The translations under genes and the position numbers were made by a program. The notes under the pieces were generated by a model. It was not told the origin of the DNA. It saw only the letters and a program-made list of their open reading frames with translations, and did not search any database. From a bacterium (lineage in GTDB: Bacteria > Patescibacteriota > Minisyncoccia > UBA6257 > GWB1-50-10), in the NCBI GenBank assembly GCA_021824045.1, contig JAKALR010000004.1:1-45115 (forward strand): a stretch of 45,115 bases of DNA. The letters run 5' to 3'. This document shows, piece after piece, positions 17,986 to 26,750 of the stretch; within the stretch, counting starts at the first letter, position 1, and each line of letters opens with the position of its first letter.

Positions 17986-18936
17986 TTACAACTGCTTCAA
18001 TCTTCGAATGACGTCGACTTCCGTCGGATTCTTTTTGTGCCGTTTCGCCAGGAAAAAACTTGTGAAGTGGGAAAGCATGATGCCGTTCCACGTTTTCTCG
18101 AATATGCCCTTCCCCGGTATGGCGATTTCCAACGTCGATATCTTTTTCTCCTTCAATTCCCGCACCAGGAAATCTTTCTTTTTTGCGAATCTCTTGAAAT
18201 CGTCGAGAAGGATAACTGTCCAGCGGCCCTCGATATGCCCAAACCCCTCGATTTCATTATGGTTCATTTCGGGGTAGGTATTCATGAACGCGGCATTTTT
18301 GCCGGTCTCGTTAAAATTATTTTTCCAGATCGTCGAGACGTGGGAAAGCTCGTTTTGCGAGTAAATGATGATGTTGCCGTCGATATTCCCGGCGATTTTC
18401 TTGCCGAGACGGGCCAAAGACGCTGGCGTTGCCAACGTGAATTTTGGGATTCTGACTTCGAAAGCGGCTTCTAAGATCTTGAAAACTCCGTAGTACATTA
18501 TGCCAGATGCTTCTCTCGGCGTCAAGTCTCCCGGGGAAAAGGCAGCAAACGCCAGTCTTTTTTCTCCCGCGATCCTCTTCATATTCCCGCCGCTCGTCAC
18601 CAGCGCGACGTTCTTTTTGCCGATTTTTTTCAAAGCCTCGTCTGCCGCGGCGAGTGTTTCTTCCGTATCGCCCGAGAAGGAAACGAAGATGAAGAGAGGA
18701 TTTTTCGAGACCGTTTCCGGCAGCCGGTAGTTTTTCACCGCCGAAACGGGGCATCGAAGGCCGATTGCGGCGGCGGTATTTTCGAATGCCGTTCCAACAG
18801 CTCCAGATCCGCCCATGCCGACTATGACGACGGAGTCAAAGGAACCTTTCTTGAGGTTTTCCAAATTGCCGGTTCGGATGGTCTTGGATGAAAGCTGCCG
18901 GGGGAACAACGTCGCGTGTTTTTCGTAGAGTTCCAT
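17986..18936 (-). CDS. bifunctional phosphoglucose/phosphomannose isomerase (SIS domain)
   Basis: VVIVGMGGSGAVG, VSFSGDTEETL, C-terminal MNHNEIEGFG. Confidence 0.82.
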   Translation of the reverse strand: MELYEKHATLFPRQLSSKTIRTGNLENLKKGSFDSVVIVGMGGSGAVGTAFENTAAAIGLRCPVSAVKNYRLPETVSKNPLFIFVSFSGDTEETLAAADEALKKIGKKNVALVTSGGNMKRIAGEKRLAFAAFSPGDLTPREASGIMYYGVFKILEAAFEVRIPKFTLATPASLARLGKKIAGNIDGNIIIYSQNELSHVSTIWKNNFNETGKNAAFMNTYPEMNHNEIEGFGHIEGRWTVILLDDFKRFAKKKDFLVRELKEKKISTLEIAIPGKGIFEKTWNGIMLSHFTSFFLAKRHKKNPTEVDVIRRLKQL

Positions 18937-18941
18937 GTTGT

Positions 18942-20549
18942 TTATTTTATGACCCGCACTTCCGCGATTGACCATTGATTGACGTTTTGGAAGACGTTGG
19001 GGGGAGTTCCTCCGTTGTCGGTCGAGAATCCCCGAAGTTCATCCGAGTGGATGTAGGCGTAGGGGAGCGAAAAGAGGAATGCAGCCGGATCGTCGTTCAG
19101 GATCATGGTTTGGAGTTTCGCGAGAAGAACCTGCCGCTCGCCGTCGTCGGTGGTCTGCCGGATCGTCTCCATGAGATTGTCCGCCTTGGTATTTTGATAT
19201 GCGGCGAGATTGAGGCCGGGATAGATTTTCTGCGAAGAATGCCAGAAGGGGAAGAGATCTTCGGGGTTCTGGAGGAAATTGCCGAAGAGGAAGGCGTCAT
19301 AATCCCTGGTCTTGAGAGGAGAATTCACCGGATCGGATGTGTCGACAGTTTGAATGTTCACCTGATCGATGCCGACGCTTTGCCAATCGTGCTGTATCAT
19401 TTGAGCGATGCTCTTCATGAAGTCGACGTCGGGCACGGTGAGAGTGAGAGAAAGTTGTGCATTCTTGTTTTTCGATTTGAATTGGGCGATGAGAGCGCTC
19501 GCCGTTGAGGTGTCGTAGGTCGAGGTCGTGCTCTCGATGCCGGGGATGAGAATCGGACTTGTTATCTTCTGAGCTCCGGAGGAGAGCGCATTTTTGATGA
19601 TTGCGTCTTTATCGATACTCATCGTGAGCGCGGCCCGGATGTTCGGATCTTTGAGGATGGGATTGGCGCTCTGATTGAAAAAGACGGCGTAATAATCGGA
19701 AACGGGCATCGTATCGACAATGAAGCCCTTGAGAGGTGACGGGTCGATGCCGGTTGGCCACAGCGAACCGTAGCCGTTGATTTCATGCAGTTCAAGCGCG
19801 TTTTGGATGTCGGCGACATTCTCGAAGAATTTGAAATAGAAGTCGGATATCAAAGGCTTGCTGCCGGAGAAGAAGGGGTTGGCGGTCAGGTGATAGGAGG
19901 TGATGAAGCCGTCCTTTTGTTTGGAGAAGCTCTTGAATTCGTAAGGGCCGTTGCCGATCGGCTGCAGCGTATAATCCGACAGCGAGAAATTCGGTATCGG
20001 TATCGAGCCGTAGATGTGTTCGGGGATGAGGGGAAGATTTTCCGCGCTGTCCATGAAGAACACGTTTTGGTTCGGGAGAGTCATTTTTATCTGAATGGAA
20101 CTCACGCGTTCCACGGACACGCCCTGCCAGCTCTGGTACAGCGGCGAATGGGCGTTGTAATTCTGAATCGTATTAATGGTAAAGATGACGTCATCGCTCG
20201 TGAGGGGCTGCCCGTCGCTCCACCTGAGGCCATCTTTGAGTTCCAGGGTGTAGGTTTTGCCGTCGGGACTCGCGCTCCAGGTCGCGAGAAGATTGCCGAG
20301 CGGCGAGTAAAGGAGCGAGCTCATCTCTTGATCCGCGGAGTTCGCGGAAAGAACCGGATCGATGTTGATGGGCTGGCCGACAATCCCTTCGGTGTATGAT
20401 CCTCCGGGTATCGAGACGAAGGTGCCGGATTCCCGTATGGTCAGGAACGCGAGGAGGATGAGCGAGAGAACCAGGATGCCGATAGCGCCGAAGAACATCC
20501 TTCTTTCCTTCGGCGAAAACTTCTCGAAAATAATGCTGAGTAAATTCAT
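18942..20549 (-). CDS. ABC transporter substrate-binding protein, family 5
   Basis: LEDGLRWSDGQPLTSDDVIFT-type segment (LKDGLRWSDGQPLTSDDVIFTINTI); N-terminal hydrophobic anchor. Confidence 0.85.
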   Translation of the reverse strand: MNLLSIIFEKFSPKERRMFFGAIGILVLSLILLAFLTIRESGTFVSIPGGSYTEGIVGQPINIDPVLSANSADQEMSSLLYSPLGNLLATWSASPDGKTYTLELKDGLRWSDGQPLTSDDVIFTINTIQNYNAHSPLYQSWQGVSVERVSSIQIKMTLPNQNVFFMDSAENLPLIPEHIYGSIPIPNFSLSDYTLQPIGNGPYEFKSFSKQKDGFITSYHLTANPFFSGSKPLISDFYFKFFENVADIQNALELHEINGYGSLWPTGIDPSPLKGFIVDTMPVSDYYAVFFNQSANPILKDPNIRAALTMSIDKDAIIKNALSSGAQKITSPILIPGIESTTSTYDTSTASALIAQFKSKNKNAQLSLTLTVPDVDFMKSIAQMIQHDWQSVGIDQVNIQTVDTSDPVNSPLKTRDYDAFLFGNFLQNPEDLFPFWHSSQKIYPGLNLAAYQNTKADNLMETIRQTTDDGERQVLLAKLQTMILNDDPAAFLFSLPYAYIHSDELRGFSTDNGGTPPNVFQNVNQWSIAEVRVIK

Positions 20550-20552
20550 GAA

Positions 20553-20630
20553 AGCGAGATAAGGCGGATACTACAGATAAAGGCGGAGATACGTTGTATG
20601 TCTAATATATCCGGTTCTCTCTATCCTACA
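20553..20630. repeat. intergenic GGATA/TATCC-rich repeat
   Basis: gagataaggcggatactacagataaaggcggagatacg ... tatatccggttctctctatcc. Confidence 0.4.
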
Positions 20631-20832
20631 GCAGATTCGCTATCGCGAGTCCCGCGAAAATAACCGCGAACACGATGGTTGCATAGAAAATCGTTTTTTC
20701 CAGCCCCCGCCTCGTTTGGTAGGGGGTGGCCCCTTGGCCGCCGAAAACGCCGGAAATGCCGCTGGCCCGCTCCTGAATGATGACGAGGACGATGAGGATG
20801 ATTGAGACGAGTATTTGCAGTGCGATGATCAT
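20626..20832 (-). CDS. secG: preprotein translocase subunit SecG
   Basis: IIQERASGISGVFGGQGATPYQTRRGLEK. Confidence 0.88.
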   Translation of the reverse strand: MIIALQILVSIILIVLVIIQERASGISGVFGGQGATPYQTRRGLEKTIFYATIVFAVIFAGLAIANLL

Positions 20833-20963
20833 TTTGTACCAGGAAGTAGAAATTCGATTTTATCTGATTTCGGATATTTTCTACTTTCTAATGTTATTTT
20901 GTTGTTTTTGACCCTTTGTCGTATACATCGAGTTGTGAAAGTTTTAGAAATCTTATCGAATTT

Positions 20964-21329
20964 TCACTTCCTGGCGTATCCGAGCTTTGCCGAAGAACTT
21001 ATGACGAAATTTACGAAACTGATGATAAGCGTCGCGATGATAAGTTCCTTCAATCCTTGAATTGTAATCGCTTGGCTTACCATGTCAAGAATATAGATTG
21101 ATGCGGCATTGATGACGATGGTGAAGAGGCCGAAGGTGAGGAGAATGAGGGGGCCCGACAGAAGTTTCAGGACCGGCTTCAGGAAAGCGTTGATGGCGGC
21201 GAGGATGAGCGCCGCGATGGCGAGTTCCCGTATTCCTCCGGAGAAGAACCCCGGTACCGCATAGTTGGTCACAAGGATTGCAACCCCGTTCGAAAAGATT
21301 TGGAAAATGAACCTGCCGATAAACTTCAT
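20964..21329 (-). CDS. phage-holin-family (4-TM) membrane protein
   Basis: 4 hydrophobic segments, LILAAINAFLKPVLKLLSGPLILLTFGLFTIVINA. Confidence 0.75.
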   Translation of the reverse strand: MKFIGRFIFQIFSNGVAILVTNYAVPGFFSGGIRELAIAALILAAINAFLKPVLKLLSGPLILLTFGLFTIVINAASIYILDMVSQAITIQGLKELIIATLIISFVNFVISSSAKLGYARK

Positions 21330-21333
21330 CCCG

Positions 21334-21441
21334 TTAGAAACAAAACACCTTTTTCATAAGCGGCTGCTTATGATGTGAGGTGAACTCGACTCCTTTAGTA
21401 ATCATCTTTTCCATAAATTTGCGGTTTCTCACGGGACTCAT
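21334..21441 (-). CDS. putative leader ORF MSPVRNRKFMEKMITKGVEFTSHHKQPLMKKVFCF (copy A)
   Basis: same length and frame as 28509-28616; stop TAA then CGGG then ATG of 20964-21329. Confidence 0.45.
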   Translation of the reverse strand: MSPVRNRKFMEKMITKGVEFTSHHKQPLMKKVFCF

Positions 21442-21443
21442 GG

Positions 21444-22076
21444 TTATTGCAGCGATTGGTCGAAAGTGCCGATCTCCTGGAGGAAGGTCTGGTTGAGGCT
21501 GTTGATGGAATCTACTTTTTTATTGATTTCATCGAGGGACGCCTTGATCTTGTTCTCGATGGTCGGATTGTCGTTGGTGACTGAGCCTCCGAGGAGGGTG
21601 AGGAAGTTATCTAAAAGCTTCGAATAATTGATGAATTCGCTGGTCAGGGAGATTTCGGTTGCGATGGCTCTGGCCGCCAACGCCTGGCTCGTCGTTGAAG
21701 AAAAACCACTCAATGACCTCGACATTTCCTGGAGACCGGAGGAGAAACTCTCGGCCTCTTGAAGCGCTTGGGCGTTTGTTTGTTTCGCCTGATTGATCGT
21801 CGCGAGGGCCTTCGCGTCGTCGCCGGCCTTCTTGGCGTTCTGGATGGTTGTGATTTGAGCCGATAGTTGTTGATTCAGATTCGCGATGCCCCTGCTGATT
21901 GTCGCGAGGTTTTGGCGGGAGGTAACGAAGCTTTGGGGCGGCTCTGTGGTGTTTTGGCTTGCTGCCGCATAGACGGCGAAGCCGACTACCACAATGACCG
22001 GTATGACGAGAACCGCTATCTTTTTCCTCAAATGCTTATCTTCGATGATGTCGGATTTCTTTTGCTTGAATTTCAT
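21444..22076 (-). CDS. hypothetical membrane-anchored coiled-coil protein
   Basis: ORF with N-terminal TM and alpha-helical repeats. Confidence 0.65.
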   Translation of the reverse strand: MKFKQKKSDIIEDKHLRKKIAVLVIPVIVVVGFAVYAAASQNTTEPPQSFVTSRQNLATISRGIANLNQQLSAQITTIQNAKKAGDDAKALATINQAKQTNAQALQEAESFSSGLQEMSRSLSGFSSTTSQALAARAIATEISLTSEFINYSKLLDNFLTLLGGSVTNDNPTIENKIKASLDEINKKVDSINSLNQTFLQEIGTFDQSLQ

Positions 22077-22081
22077 CCCGT

Positions 22082-22201
22082 TTAGAAATAGTACGCATAC
22101 GCGCCCTGCGCTTTGCGTATAGTATTATATTTGCTGTCTTTGACCATTTTGATTATCTGATAAATTGATGTCATGCGTACGCGATTTCTAACGGGATTCA
22201 T
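22082..22201 (-). CDS. putative leader ORF MNPVRNRVRMTSIYQIIK... (variant copy C)
   Basis: same MNPVRN start and TTTCTAA-ACGGG-ATGAA end as the other leader ORFs. Confidence 0.35.
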   Translation of the reverse strand: MNPVRNRVRMTSIYQIIKMVKDSKYNTIRKAQGAYAYYF

Positions 22202-22291
22202 CCCTTTGACTCTATCATCAAACCGGGCCTTTTTCCAGAGCCATGCCTTGTCAGGGAAATGCTTTTTGTTTAAGATGATGAACGATCCCAC

Positions 22292-22362
22292 GCGGGTATC
22301 GTATATCGGTATTATCACAGGTTTCCAACCTGTTGAGAGGGGTTCGACTCCCCTTACCCGCT
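22292..22362 (+). tRNA. tRNA-Gly(TCC)
   Basis: GCGGGTA/TACCCGC acceptor; loop TTTCCAA; GGTTCGACTCC T-arm. Confidence 0.88.
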
Positions 22363-22392
22363 CAAAATCTATCTTGGGAGTCGAACTCCTCT

Positions 22393-22533
22393 ATTTACCC
22401 CCCACACCTAACGAGGAGCGCAGGGTCGTGTTTCTTCCACCTTTATGAAGGAAGTTTGGTGAAGGCGGGGGAGCTCGAAGAATTTCCGGAGTCTTGGCGA
22501 CAAGTATACCCCCCGTTAGGTGTAGGGGTTTAC
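22393..22533. repeat. MITE-like inverted-repeat element, copy 2
   Basis: atttaccccccacacctaacgaggagc ... ccccccgttaggtgtaggggtttac. Confidence 0.65.
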
Positions 22534-22635
22534 TAATAATGCGGTTATTGCTACCATTTTTTTGATGCTGTTACACGCTGTTACACGCTGAATCTGTAAC
22601 AGAGAAACGAAATAGTGTAAGCGTCGTTTTAAACT

Positions 22636-23205
22636 ATGGAGGACGAAAAGCTCTTGATAAAAGCCAAAAAAGGGGACAGTCCTTCTTTTGGTCAAATATA
22701 CGACAAATATGCCCCTCGGATCTACCGGTATTTTTTCCTCAAGCTTGGCGGAAAGAAGGGAGAAGCCGAAGATCTTACCCATGAGGTATTTTTGAGCGCC
22801 TGGAAAAGTATCGAGACATTCGACATCCGCGGCGTGCCATTTTCCAGTTATCTGTATCGAGTGGCGAGGAACGCCGTAATCGATTATTGGAGGACGAAGA
22901 GGCCGACTCTCGATATCGACGTTCTCCCGGAAGAATTATTTTCCGAAGATCCCGATGTCGGGGAGAAGATGGATCTGGACGCCGATATGGAAATGGTAAA
23001 AAGGCGTGTCGCTTCCCTGGACCCCGTCTATCAAGATGTCCTTATCATGAAGTTCGTGGAAGATTTGTCGAACCGGGAAATAGCCGACGCCCTCGATAAG
23101 AGCGAGGGGGCCATACGGGTCATTCAGCACCGGGCGTTGAAACAGCTGAAAAAAGAGATTGAGAAACATGAATCAGAATTTTCAAAAACAACTCAAGAGG
23201 CTTAG
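22636..23205 (+). CDS. ECF-type RNA polymerase sigma factor
   Basis: FGQIYDKYAPRIYRYFF, EAEDLTHEVFLSAWKSIETFD, LSNREIADALDKSEGAIRVIQHRALKQLKK. Confidence 0.9.
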   Translation: MEDEKLLIKAKKGDSPSFGQIYDKYAPRIYRYFFLKLGGKKGEAEDLTHEVFLSAWKSIETFDIRGVPFSSYLYRVARNAVIDYWRTKRPTLDIDVLPEELFSEDPDVGEKMDLDADMEMVKRRVASLDPVYQDVLIMKFVEDLSNREIADALDKSEGAIRVIQHRALKQLKKEIEKHESEFSKTTQEA

Positions 23206-23650
23206 GGTCATCGAGCCGGATGCGGCTTTTTTGGCGAAGAGCCGTGCGACCATTCTTTCCCTTGAAAAGCAGAGGGGATTTTCCATGGGCATGAGGATGT
23301 ATATAACCGCGTGGGCCGCGTCGTTCGCGCTCATCGTTCTCCTCATGGGAGGATTTTTGTTCGTGCCGGCCTTAATGACGGGGAAGAAAGTCGGCGTTCC
23401 CATCGCAAGCGCGGAGACGTTGAACAATGAATTGAACGCCATGAGCATCAATATTGCCTTAAACGAGGTGACCTATAATAATCAGGTGAACCAGACGATC
23501 GACAATGCCATTTCGGCCATCACGAGCAATAAGGCCCCGCACTTGAATGCCGAAGTCCTCGAATCGGAAGGTTTGAAATTGTCCGCGGGAGCCTCTTCGA
23601 CGTCGGCCGATTCCCAAATCAACAGTCTCTTGAACCAAATCTCGCAATAA
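23168..23650 (+). CDS. single-TM protein, candidate anti-sigma factor
   Basis: start overlaps the sigma gene; one TM segment; position-based inference. Confidence 0.5.
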   Translation: MNQNFQKQLKRLRVIEPDAAFLAKSRATILSLEKQRGFSMGMRMYITAWAASFALIVLLMGGFLFVPALMTGKKVGVPIASAETLNNELNAMSINIALNEVTYNNQVNQTIDNAISAITSNKAPHLNAEVLESEGLKLSAGASSTSADSQINSLLNQISQ

Positions 23651-23651
23651 T

Positions 23652-24626
23652 ATGAAAAAGAAACTCATTCCGTTCATTGTTCTTCTCCTCGTTGCAAGCT
23701 TTGGGTATGTGACATCCGCGGCGGCCGCGTCGACGGACAACACGAGCGCCGTCAATCAGGTTTTTCAGAGCGCGAAAGACGCCCTCGACAGCTTGGTCTC
23801 CGCGAAGGATGCCGGAAATATCAATGATGTCGCTTTGCGCGTTGACGCTTTCAACCAGGTCTTGGACTTATCGACGGCAGAGGCGAAGGATTTTGAATTG
23901 AAGCTTTTGACGACCGACAAGAGCTCCGACTATAGCGCGTGGGTAAAAAACGCGCTGGACAGTCTCACAAACGCCCTGGTGTACTACGATTCGGAGCGGC
24001 AAACTATCGCGAGCTCATCGCCGAGCTTGGATGGCATAAAATCGATGGCTTCCGATTTTAAGACGTGGAGAGACGAAAATTACGTCCCCCTCCTGAATCA
24101 ATTGCAGGATTTCTTCCTGGTGAAGCAGGAATTTTCCGCGATCGGGACGTCCGAGAAACGGCTCGGTAATATCCAAAGCGACCTCTCAACCTTGAGCTTT
24201 AAATCCCGGGACGAAAAGACGATCAATGGGATGCTCGATGCCGCGGCGAGTGATATCAAGGAGGCGAAGGATTTCAATAATCAGGCATACGATCTGTTTT
24301 TGAGCACATACGCGGAACCGTTGAATGCCACCTCTTCGGTGAGCACCTCGACTTCGAGCAGTACCAAAGCGACTTCCACGGAGACCACTTCCACGGAGAC
24401 CACTTCCACGGAGGCCACTTCTTCCATTATCGCTACCTCGACCGGAACTTCCACCGAGGATGTTTCGACTTCTTCAATCACCACTTCGACTGATACCGCG
24501 GTAAGTTCCAGCACCCCTCAAATCATATCAATTAAAGGTTTGGTAGGTTCATCGTTGAGTAAAATCAAGGATGCCTACCAAAACTTTATTGATATAAGCA
24601 ATTTTGTGAGGAAATTGCTTCAGTAA
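23652..24626 (+). CDS. secreted protein with Ser/Thr-rich linker
   Basis: signal peptide; TSTETTSTETTSTEATSS tract. Confidence 0.7.
   Translation: MKKKLIPFIVLLLVASFGYVTSAAAASTDNTSAVNQVFQSAKDALDSLVSAKDAGNINDVALRVDAFNQVLDLSTAEAKDFELKLLTTDKSSDYSAWVKNALDSLTNALVYYDSERQTIASSSPSLDGIKSMASDFKTWRDENYVPLLNQLQDFFLVKQEFSAIGTSEKRLGNIQSDLSTLSFKSRDEKTINGMLDAAASDIKEAKDFNNQAYDLFLSTYAEPLNATSSVSTSTSSSTKATSTETTSTETTSTEATSSIIATSTGTSTEDVSTSSITTSTDTAVSSSTPQIISIKGLVGSSLSKIKDAYQNFIDISNFVRKLLQ
24372..24416 (+). repeat. 3 x 15-nt tandem repeat within CDS
   Basis: acttccacggagacc x3 (last copy acttccacggaggcc). Confidence 0.85.
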
Positions 24627-24656
24627 TCAGTAAAGTTAAAAGTGAGTAAATAAAAC

Positions 24657-24684
24657 AAAAAACTCCCCCTTGGGGAGTTTTTTG
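24657..24684. terminator. convergent terminator
   Basis: AAAAAACTCCCCCTTGGGGAGTTTTTT. Confidence 0.7.
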
Positions 24685-24702
24685 TTAAGAAGTACTTCCT
24701 AC

Positions 24703-24978
24703 TTATTTCACTGCTTCCTTGAGAAGCTTTCCGGCCCTGAACTTCGGCTTCGTGGAAGCCGCGATCTGGATCTTTTCTCCGGTTTTCGGATTAACGCCCA
24801 TTCTGGCCGCCCTTTTCGCTATTCTGAACGTGCCGAATCCGGCTATCGCGACCTCTTCTCCTCTCGACAGCGATTTCACGATCGTCTCGAAGACAGCATC
24901 GACGGCCTGCTGAGCCTGTTTCTTGGTTTCCGTGTTGGCTGCTTTAATGACAGCCTCTACCAATCCATCCTTTTTCAT
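24703..24978 (-). CDS. hup: HU-family DNA-binding protein
   Basis: VAIAGFGTFRIAKRAARMGVNPKTGEKIQI. Confidence 0.94.
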   Translation of the reverse strand: MKKDGLVEAVIKAANTETKKQAQQAVDAVFETIVKSLSRGEEVAIAGFGTFRIAKRAARMGVNPKTGEKIQIAASTKPKFRAGKLLKEAVK

Positions 24979-25044
24979 AGTTGTTGTTATTTAGCGACCT
25001 TTTGTTTCTTTGAAAACATTATACCAAACCCGCCTCTATTTTAC

Positions 25045-25150
25045 TACGATTTACGGATAGAGATGGATAGCGCTGATATTTACGGATAATACTATTTTCT
25101 TTATCCATTCTATCTTTCTATCCGTAAGTATCCGCCTTCCTGCTTCCTAC
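25045..25150. repeat. intergenic GGATA/TATCC imperfect palindrome
   Basis: tttacggatagagatggatagcgctg ... ctatctttctatccgtaagtatccgcc. Confidence 0.5.
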
Positions 25151-26664
25151 CTGGCGTATTCCACTGCCCGTATCTCCCGTATGACGGTTACCTTAATCTC
25201 GCCGGGGTATTGGACGTCCGATTGGATTTTGCTGGATATCTTCTTGGCGAGTTCCAAAGCTCCGAAATCGTCTATTTTCTCGGGAACGACGAAAACCCTG
25301 ACCTCTCTTCCCGCCGAGACGGCGTATGATTGCTTGACGCCTTCGAAGCTCCCGACGGCTTTCTCGATATCCTCCAATCTCTTGATGTATTTTTCGAGTG
25401 TATCGCGACGGGCGCCGGGCCGAGCCGCTGAAATGACATCGGCAGCCGCCACGAGATAGGATTCCGGCGTCGCGTAGGGATATTCCTCATGGTGGGATTC
25501 CATGGCTTGGATGACGTTCTCGGCAATGCCGTATTTCTTCAAAAGTTTTCTGCCGATTTCCACATGGGTTCCTTCCACTTCATGGTCGATCGCTTTCCCG
25601 ATGTCGTGCAGGAGCGCACCTTTCTTCGTCACGTCGACGTTCAGGTGGAGTTCGGCGGCCATCATGCCAGCGATGTGCGCCATTTCCACGGAGTGCAGGA
25701 GGACATTTTGTCCGTAGCTCGTCCGGAAATTCAACCTCCCCAAGAGATGCACGATCTCTTTCGGGAGATCCATGATGCCCACTTCATACGTCGCTTCTTC
25801 TCCGATTTTCTGCACCCGCTGTTCCAGTTCTTGCCGCGCTTCCTCGACTTTCTCCTCGATCTTCGCCGGGTGGATCCTGCCGTCTTTGATCAATTTTTCG
25901 AGCGCCATTTTGGCGAGTTCCCGCCGCATCGGATCGAACGACGATAAGATGACGTTCTCGGGCGTGTCGTCGACGATGACCTCCACGCCGGTCAGTCGTT
26001 CAAATGCCCGGATATTCCTCCCTTCCTTGCCGATGATTTTCGCTTTGATGTCTTCATCGGGGAGATTGACGACGGAAGTCGTCACGTCGGCGACGGCATT
26101 CCTCGAATACCGCTGGATCGCGGTTGTGATGATTTCGTTTGCTTTCTTTTCCACTTCTTCCATCCGCTCTTTCTCGAGTTTGGCGATTGAAGTCGCGAGG
26201 TCTTGCTTGGAAGAAATTTCCAGTTCCTCGAAAATGGCCTTTCTCGCCTCGTCGCGCGTCAGCCCCGAGACTTTTTCCAGCTCGGTAACCGCCCGTTCCC
26301 GCAGATGCTCGACGTCCTGTTCCTTTTCCTTGATGTCGCTTTCTTTGGACTTCAGGAGCTTTCCGTCGTTATCGAGGTCCCGCGTTTTTTGGTCGAGTAG
26401 ATCCTCGCGCTTCAAAAGACGCTCTTCGAGCTGCCGGAGTTCTTGTTTCCGTTCTTTCTCCTCCCGATTGGCATCCTCCAGGATCGAGGAGGCCTTGTCC
26501 TTCGCTTCGACGACTATTTCCTTCGCCTCCGTCTTCGCGGATTCAAGTTGAGCTTCCGCCTTTTTTTCTATCGAACTTTGGAGTTTCTTGGCGACTGAAA
26601 CCCGTATGCCGTACCCAATTGCCAAACCCGCTACCACGCCCACTACCCAGGGAATAAAATTCAT
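25147..26664 (-). CDS. rny: ribonuclease Y
   Basis: KAKIIGKEGRNIRAFERLTGVEVIVDDTPE (KH), GALLHDIGKAIDHE (HD), N-terminal TM plus coiled coil. Confidence 0.95.
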   Translation of the reverse strand: MNFIPWVVGVVAGLAIGYGIRVSVAKKLQSSIEKKAEAQLESAKTEAKEIVVEAKDKASSILEDANREEKERKQELRQLEERLLKREDLLDQKTRDLDNDGKLLKSKESDIKEKEQDVEHLRERAVTELEKVSGLTRDEARKAIFEELEISSKQDLATSIAKLEKERMEEVEKKANEIITTAIQRYSRNAVADVTTSVVNLPDEDIKAKIIGKEGRNIRAFERLTGVEVIVDDTPENVILSSFDPMRRELAKMALEKLIKDGRIHPAKIEEKVEEARQELEQRVQKIGEEATYEVGIMDLPKEIVHLLGRLNFRTSYGQNVLLHSVEMAHIAGMMAAELHLNVDVTKKGALLHDIGKAIDHEVEGTHVEIGRKLLKKYGIAENVIQAMESHHEEYPYATPESYLVAAADVISAARPGARRDTLEKYIKRLEDIEKAVGSFEGVKQSYAVSAGREVRVFVVPEKIDDFGALELAKKISSKIQSDVQYPGEIKVTVIREIRAVEYAR

Positions 26665-26750
26665 AGATGAAATTTTTTGTTCTATTGACCTTCATCGACT
26701 TTATGGTTCTATTATAGCCGGAATCCCGTTTCGTTTCAAATGATGATAGA

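Noticed and set aside
20964-21329. Phage holin as a sign of a prophage
   Set aside because: Family is common in bacterial chromosomes; no other phage genes nearby
22595-22625. TGTAAC ... CGTC as an ECF-type autoregulated promoter
   Set aside because: Spacer is about 21 nt, longer than usual for ECF promoters; kept only as a possible operator region
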